From: an uncultured Clostridia bacterium
GTDB taxonomy: Bacteria; Bacillota; Clostridia; UBA1381
DNA: 64,000 nucleotides
Assembly: GCA_947624485.1 (NCBI GenBank)
Contig: CANQKM010000002.1
Location: forward strand, 1 to 64,000
Reading direction: 5' to 3'
The notes below the pieces were generated by a model that made no database searches, was not told where the DNA came from, and saw nothing but the letters and a program-made list of their open reading frames with translations. The number at the start of each line of letters is the position of its first letter. Positions within the stretch are counted from its first letter, which is position 1. The position numbers and the translations under genes were made by a program. Positions 60,033 through 64,000 of the stretch are shown in pieces.

Positions 60033-61109
60033 ATGCCGATATTTAAAAATGAGAAAAACGGCAGTTGGTATGTCATGGCTCGATATGTTGACTGGCAGGG
60101 CGAGCATAAGCAAAAATGCAAGCGCGGGTTCAAGACAAAGCATGAAGCGCAGGAATGGGAGCGCGTATTCCAACAACAGCATACCGCAGATTTGGATATG
60201 CCGTTTGAAGCGTTTGTGGAACTGTATGAAAAAGACACGAAAAACCGCTTAAAGGAAAACACATGGCTTACAAAAAAGAACATTATTGACACCAAATTAC
60301 TTCCCTACTTCGGGAAACTGAAGATGAGCGCTATTACCACACGTGATGTAATGGCTTGGCAGAATGAAATGCTCGCCTTTCGTGACGAAAGGCGCAAACC
60401 GTATTCGCAGACTTATTTGAAAACGGTGCATAATCAGTTGAGCGCGATTTTCAATTATGCGGTTCGGCATTATGACCTGCGTTCCAATCCTGCCGCAAAA
60501 GCCGGAAACATGGGTACGGAAGAACGTAAAGAAATGCAGTTCTGGACAAAGGACGAGTACAAGAAATTTTCCGAGGTTGTAATGGACAAACCCATGTCGT
60601 TTTATGCATTTGAAATGTTGTACTGGTGCGGTATTCGTGAGGGAGAATTATTAGCGCTGACTGCCGCCGATTTTGATTTTGAAAAAGAAACTGTCAGAAT
60701 AAATAAATCCTATCAGCGATTGCACGGTGAGGACGTGATAACTTCTCCAAAAACAAAAAAGAGCAACCGCACAATCAAAATGCCGAAATTTCTCTGTGAT
60801 GAGATGCAGGATTATATTTCTATGATTTACGGTTTGAAAAAGAAAGACAGGATTTTTCCCGTAACGAAAAATTATCTTCATCATGAAATGGACAGAGGCG
60901 CGAGGATTGCCGGCGTGAAGCGGATTCGCATACATGATTTACGGCATTCGCACATTTCTTTGCTTATAGATATGGGATTTTCTGCGGTAGCGATCGCGGA
61001 CAGGGTGGGACACGAGAGTATCGAAATCACCTATCGTTACGCACATTTATTCCCGTCGAAGCAAGCTGAAATGGCGGATAAACTCGATTTTGAAAGGGCG
61101 GGATTTTAA
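60033..61109 (+). CDS. int: Tyrosine integrase, element D
   Basis: This 358-residue integrase has the arm-binding domain (MPIFKNEKNGSWYVMARYVDWQG), core-binding domain and catalytic residues in WCGIREGELLAL, HDLRHSHISLL and SIEITYRYAHLF. GGAGGAGAG precedes the ATG. It is clearly related to the integrases of A and B, while its left-end arms are TGATAAC rather than TGGCAAC, so arm specificity may differ. Confidence 0.95.
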   Translation: MPIFKNEKNGSWYVMARYVDWQGEHKQKCKRGFKTKHEAQEWERVFQQQHTADLDMPFEAFVELYEKDTKNRLKENTWLTKKNIIDTKLLPYFGKLKMSAITTRDVMAWQNEMLAFRDERRKPYSQTYLKTVHNQLSAIFNYAVRHYDLRSNPAAKAGNMGTEERKEMQFWTKDEYKKFSEVVMDKPMSFYAFEMLYWCGIREGELLALTAADFDFEKETVRINKSYQRLHGEDVITSPKTKKSNRTIKMPKFLCDEMQDYISMIYGLKKKDRIFPVTKNYLHHEMDRGARIAGVKRIRIHDLRHSHISLLIDMGFSAVAIADRVGHESIEITYRYAHLFPSKQAEMADKLDFERAGF

Positions 61110-61429
61110 TGTCGGCTAAAAATTGCGATAATAAAAATCGCTGGAGGAATAAAACCGTTGCGTTCAGAGTATCACCCGAAGAAGCGGAGCAGCTTGATAT
61201 AAGGGTTAAGCTGTCAGGCTTAACCAAGCAGGACTATATCACACATCGGCTCTTATGCAGAGATATAGTTGTTATGGGAAATCCGAGGGTTTATAAAGCG
61301 CTCCGCGACGAACTTCGCGCTGTGTTGACAGAGTTACAGAGAATAAATAGCGGTGAATGTGTCAACGATGAAATGATAGATACTATCCAATTAATTACCG
61401 CTACGCTTAACGGAATGAAGAATGAATAA
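61109..61429 (+). CDS. MobC-like ribbon-helix-helix protein, element D
   Basis: This 106-residue protein (VAFRVSPEEAEQLDIRVKLSGLTKQDYITHRLL, then NPRVYKALRDEL) is the counterpart of the genes at 29715 and 37846. It overlaps the int stop (TAATG). In this element it lies near a MOBQ oriT, so a relaxosome role is likely. Confidence 0.65.
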   Translation: MSAKNCDNKNRWRNKTVAFRVSPEEAEQLDIRVKLSGLTKQDYITHRLLCRDIVVMGNPRVYKALRDELRAVLTELQRINSGECVNDEMIDTIQLITATLNGMKNE

Positions 61430-61498
61430 GAAACTACAGTCTTGTGCTTGCTTCGGCGAGTGCAGGACTGTAATTTTTTTCAGAAGGAGGATTTGTTT

Positions 61499-61696
61499 AT
61501 GGAAGATTTAGAGAAAAAAATTATACAGGCAAAGCATAGGCTCAAAGAAGCCGAAGCGCGAGACAGGGTTAAAGAGCGTAAAACTCGGACAAGGCGGCTG
61601 ATTCAAGAGGGTGCGGTTTTGGAGAAGGTTTTACCGCAAGTATCTAATATTGAAATTGAGAATTTAGAGTGCTTTCTAAGAAATAAATTTTTATGA
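61499..61696 (+). CDS. Small coiled-coil protein (DUF3847-like)
   Basis: This 65-residue basic coiled-coil protein (MEDLEKKIIQAKHRLKEAEARDR, partly quoted) resembles DUF3847 proteins that stand before MobA/MobL relaxases. AAGGAGG is just upstream of the ATG at 61499. Function unknown, probably in mobilisation. Confidence 0.65.
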   Translation: MEDLEKKIIQAKHRLKEAEARDRVKERKTRTRRLIQEGAVLEKVLPQVSNIEIENLECFLRNKFL

Positions 61697-61720
61697 AATT
61701 TATGATAAAGGCTGAAATTG

Positions 61721-61750
61721 GGGCGTTCCGAGCAATCGGAACGCTCTTTA
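61721..61750 (+). terminator. Terminator after the DUF3847-like gene
   Basis: GGGCGTTCCG and CGGAACGCTC form a hairpin with an AGCAAT loop, followed by TTTA. Confidence 0.7.
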
Positions 61751-61755
61751 ATATC

Positions 61756-61925
61756 CCTATGGGCGCACTTATACACCTTAACAGGAGTGTGCTCTCTGCC
61801 GAGGGCTGAACGAAAACAAGGCTCTTGTTTTCGTTATGGTGGGGACAAGGCATTTTCCCCACACCCCTTTTGCATACTTGCCGTTTATGTTACGGCAAGC
61901 CCTAACATAAACGGCAAGTCTAAAA
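61756..61925. other. MOBQ-type oriT region
   Basis: The minus strand reads TATAAGTGCGCCCATA at 61759-61774, holding TAAGTGCGCCC, the nick-region core of RSF1010/MOBQ origins. Beyond it lie a GGGGA/TCCCC hairpin and a perfect 17-base inverted repeat (61876-61892 with 61903-61919, ACTTGCCGTTTATGTTA). The MobA/MobL relaxase downstream is of the matching class. Confidence 0.78.
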
Positions 61926-61937
61926 ATCGACCGTCAT

Positions 61938-62016
61938 ATTGATTTTTTACGGCGAATATGGTATGATTGTTTTGTAATCAGACGGAGCGATAAATTGAGG
62001 TTTTGGAGGGGAGAAT
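61938..62016 (+). promoter_or_regulatory. Promoter/leader of GNAT cassette 2
   Basis: TTGATT, 17 bases, TATGAT (ending near 61966), then a leader homologous to 52448-52532 and a GGAGGGGAG ribosome binding site. Confidence 0.65.
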
Positions 62017-62508
62017 ATGACTTTTGAAAAAGCAAATTCAGACGATATAAAAGATTTGGTCGAATTAAGAATCGAATACTTATTAGAGGATTATGGCGAA
62101 TTGACGCAAAATAAATTAACATTGATTACTGATAATTTACCTACTTATTTCAGCAATCATCTTAATAAAGATTTATTTGTTTTTGTGTGTAGAATTGAGA
62201 ATATAATTATAAGCTGTTGTTTTTTACACATTTCAGAAAAGCCTCCGAATCCTGCTTTTATTAACGGAAAAATAGGTACAATACTGAATGTTTATACAAA
62301 ACCTCAATTCAGAAGAAAGGGTATCGCAGGAGAACTTATTAAGTTATTGTTGATTGAATCAGAAAAACTACGCCTTGATTTTGTGGAACTGAAGGCTACA
62401 GATTCGGGATATAGCCTTTACAAATCACTGGGATTTGAAGATGTTACTTCAAAGTACCACAATATGAAATATATTATAGATAATCGAAATATAGGGAGGT
62501 ATTTATGA
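62017..62508 (+). CDS. GNAT acetyltransferase 2
   Basis: This 163-residue acetyltransferase has the acetyl-CoA motif VYTKPQFRRKGIAGELIKLLL (partly quoted; R-x-x-G-x-A) and ATDSGYSLYKSLGFEDVTSKYHNM at the C-terminus. It is not close to the GNAT protein at 52533, though the flanks are shared. The stop overlaps the next start (ATGA). Substrate unknown. Confidence 0.87.
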   Translation: MTFEKANSDDIKDLVELRIEYLLEDYGELTQNKLTLITDNLPTYFSNHLNKDLFVFVCRIENIIISCCFLHISEKPPNPAFINGKIGTILNVYTKPQFRRKGIAGELIKLLLIESEKLRLDFVELKATDSGYSLYKSLGFEDVTSKYHNMKYIIDNRNIGRYL

Positions 62509-63020
62509 CTGTAAGAACAATAATGATATTTCCTGAATTTAAAAATATGGAGATAATAGATAAAATACGAAATCAATATGACTCTTTAGCTAATTTAGTG
62601 CGCCCGCATATAACATTAGTATTTCCTTTTAAAAGCAATATGGGCAATGAGGAATTGGAACGGATTTTGAATGTGCGCTTAATGCCTGTGAAGCCATTTA
62701 AGCTAAAATTGGGTGGTGTCAGCAAACAAAAAGATGCTTTTGGAAATTATCTTTTTTTAGATGTCTTGCATGGAATGGAAGAACTATGTTGTATTCATCA
62801 AATATTATATGAAAATGAATTTAAAAGGTTTGAATCGGGATTGCCGTATGTGCCGCATATGACTATAGGAAAATTTCCTACCGCAAATTTGTTAGAAAAC
62901 GCTTTCAATGATATTCAATCTATGGATAATACTTTTAGTACAATAGTTAATAAGGTATCTGTCGAAATGATTGGTAATAATGAAGAATCAATTATTGTAA
63001 TTGAAAAGGAATTAACTTGA
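62505..63020 (+). CDS. 2H phosphoesterase / 2'-5' RNA ligase-like protein
   Basis: This 171-residue protein has both H-x-T motifs of the 2H superfamily: RPHITLVFPF (His35) and YVPHMTIGKF (His near 124). Members cleave cyclic phosphates or 2'-5' linkages in nucleotides and RNA. It is translationally coupled to the GNAT gene, and both are bounded by the shared cassette flanks. A role in RNA end processing or in degrading nucleotide signals is possible; neither is shown. Confidence 0.8.
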   Translation: MTVRTIMIFPEFKNMEIIDKIRNQYDSLANLVRPHITLVFPFKSNMGNEELERILNVRLMPVKPFKLKLGGVSKQKDAFGNYLFLDVLHGMEELCCIHQILYENEFKRFESGLPYVPHMTIGKFPTANLLENAFNDIQSMDNTFSTIVNKVSVEMIGNNEESIIVIEKELT

Positions 63021-63065
63021 TAAATTCCCGTTTATCGGATAGATAAAAACCAAATATCGCAATTC

Positions 63066-63097
63066 AGAGCAATCGAAAAACGGTTGCTCTTTTTTTG
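63066..63097 (+). terminator. Terminator of GNAT cassette 2
   Basis: AGAGCAATCG and CGGTTGCTCT form a hairpin with a seven-T tail. The block 63021-63097 matches 53052-53122 after GNAT cassette 1. It lies directly before the relaxase gene. Confidence 0.85.
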
Positions 63098-63118
63098 CGC
63101 TTGAAAGGAAGTGATTTT

Positions 63119-64000
63119 ATAGCAATCTATCATTGCAGTATCAAAATTATCAGCCGTGGGAAAGGCAAATCGGCGGTAGCCGCCGCTGCTTATCGGAGCG
63201 GTGAAAAGCTGACAAACGAATATGACGGAGTTACCCACGACTACACAAGAAAAAGCGGAATATCTCATACAGAAATCCTGCTGCTCGCTCACGCTCCGCA
63301 CGAATTTTCAGACCGTTCTACTCTTTGGAACGCCGTTGAGAAAATCGAAAAAGCGAAAAATTCACAGCTTGCGAGAGAGATTGAACTTGCTATCCCGAAA
63401 GAACTATCAGACGAACAGCAGCTTGCGCTTGTCCGTGAGTATGTGAAACAGAATTTTGTGTCAGTCGGTATGTGCGCCGACATTGCCATTCACGACAAAA
63501 AAGACGGAAATCCTCACGCACATATCCTGCTCACTATGCGTCCGATCGAGCAGGACGGAACGTGGGGAGCAAAGTCCAAAAAGGAATATATCCTTGACGA
63601 AAACGGCGAGCGTATTAAACTGAAAAGCGGAAATTTTAAAACGAGAAAGGTCAATACCGTTGATTGGAATGAGCAGGATAAGGCGGAATTGTGGCGGGCA
63701 AGCTGGGCGGAAATCGCCAATCGGTATCTGGAGCAAAACGATGTTCCCGAACGGATAGACCACCGCTCTTTCGAGCGTCAGGGAATAGAACAACTGCCCA
63801 CTATCCATTTAGGAACAGCCGCCAGTCAAATGGAGCGCAAAGGTATTCCTACCGAGCGCGGCAGGATAAATCGTATGATACAGAAAGCAAATCAGATTTT
63901 ACGGCAAATCAATTTAAAAATCAGCGGCTTGAAGGAGTGGCTCGCGAAATGTTTTGTCGCAAGAAATACAGCTTCTTCCGAATCTCTCGCAATATTCCTC
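63119..64000 (+). CDS. mobA: MobA/MobL (MOBQ) relaxase, N-terminal part, with ATA in place of ATG
   Basis: The 294 visible codons encode the relaxase domain of MobA/MobL: AIYHCSIKIISRGKGKSAVA at the start, AAAYRSGEKL, and the metal-binding GNPHAHILLTMRP (motif III) near residues 145-160. The C-terminal part lies beyond the window. Family members start M-A-I-Y-H; here the codon at that position is ATA (63119-63121), with AAGGAAG six bases upstream. An in-frame TTG at 63101 exists but has no ribosome binding site. Translation may start at ATA inefficiently or the gene may be silenced by mutation. Confidence 0.88.
   Translation, partial: MAIYHCSIKIISRGKGKSAVAAAAYRSGEKLTNEYDGVTHDYTRKSGISHTEILLLAHAPHEFSDRSTLWNAVEKIEKAKNSQLAREIELAIPKELSDEQQLALVREYVKQNFVSVGMCADIAIHDKKDGNPHAHILLTMRPIEQDGTWGAKSKKEYILDENGERIKLKSGNFKTRKVNTVDWNEQDKAELWRASWAEIANRYLEQNDVPERIDHRSFERQGIEQLPTIHLGTAASQMERKGIPTERGRINRMIQKANQILRQINLKISGLKEWLAKCFVARNTASSESLAIFL

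Larger units (their letters stand above)
58793..64000. mobile_element. Element D: MOBQ-type mobilizable element (right end outside window)
   Basis: It starts at the core at 58793 with TGATAAC left arms. It carries XRE, xis, int, an RHH protein, a DUF3847-like protein, a MOBQ oriT, a GNAT/2H cassette and the start of a MobA/MobL relaxase. Confidence 0.85.

Overview
The window looks like the chromosome of an anaerobic gut Clostridia (Oscillospiraceae-like Firmicutes). The evidence is a GC-rich housekeeping block (rplM-rpsI, mnmA, cdaA-cdaR, hslO, a Firmicutes-type class III fbp, guaA) with strong AGGAGG ribosome binding sites, an SLH-anchored surface protein, and mobile elements of types common in that group. 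This taxonomic reading is an inference. No tRNA, rRNA or CRISPR array was seen.

Layout. (1) 1-12.5 kb, minus strand: replication/transfer end of an integrative conjugative element lying just downstream of rpsI. It carries a replication initiator, ParB, a DpnD/PcfM-DUF3846 protein, a 1983-residue SLH surface protein, PcfB and VirD4. VirD4 is cut right after its Walker A region by a second element whose large serine recombinase (406-2466) sits at the junction. (2) 12.5-27.5 kb: chromosomal core. It holds rplM-rpsI, a membrane acyltransferase, mnmA, the c-di-AMP pair cdaA-cdaR, hslO, fbp, a methyltransferase-STAS fusion, a ComEA-like protein, a two-component system with a GerMN lipoprotein, and guaA. 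(3) 27.5-64 kb: a tandem pile of related integrative mobilizable elements (IMEs) in the 3' end of guaA.

The pile is marked by the guaA-derived core GAGTGGGAAT at 27525, 35513, 50022 and 58793, and a degenerate copy at 52373. Each junction carries paired arm-type repeats (TGGCAAC or TGATAAC, 11 bp apart) at fixed distances from the core. Element A (27.5-35.5 kb) has XRE/xis/int, a RepA-like ATPase, a MobV relaxase and an Lsa-type ABC-F gene with an attenuator-like leader. Element B (35.5-50.0 kb) has XRE/xis/int, MobC, TnpV, AbiE, a type I restriction system with fused HsdM-HsdS, a HEPN/zinc-ribbon protein, TcmP with a three-Cys protein, and RelBE. Element C (50.0-52.4 kb) has no integrase; it is an att-bounded cassette with only a four-helix membrane protein and a caspase-like protease. 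A remnant (52.4-58.8 kb) holds a GNAT gene, a decayed MobV relaxase, a DpnII-like restriction operon ending in a DUF1883-TIR gene, and several orphan arm pairs. Element D (58.8 kb to the window end) has XRE/xis/int, a MOBQ-type oriT and relaxase, and a GNAT/2H-phosphoesterase cassette.

The genes fit a picture of one att site collecting defence cargo. Int/Xis of one element could act on flanking cassettes that have lost their own. In A, B and D the repressor and xis-int promoters face each other, and both have TAAAC-N6-GTTTA-like operators inside their -35/-10 spacers, which suggests prophage-like control of excision. The best candidates for something undescribed are the caspase/membrane-protein cassette, the restriction-TIR operon, and the serial att architecture itself.
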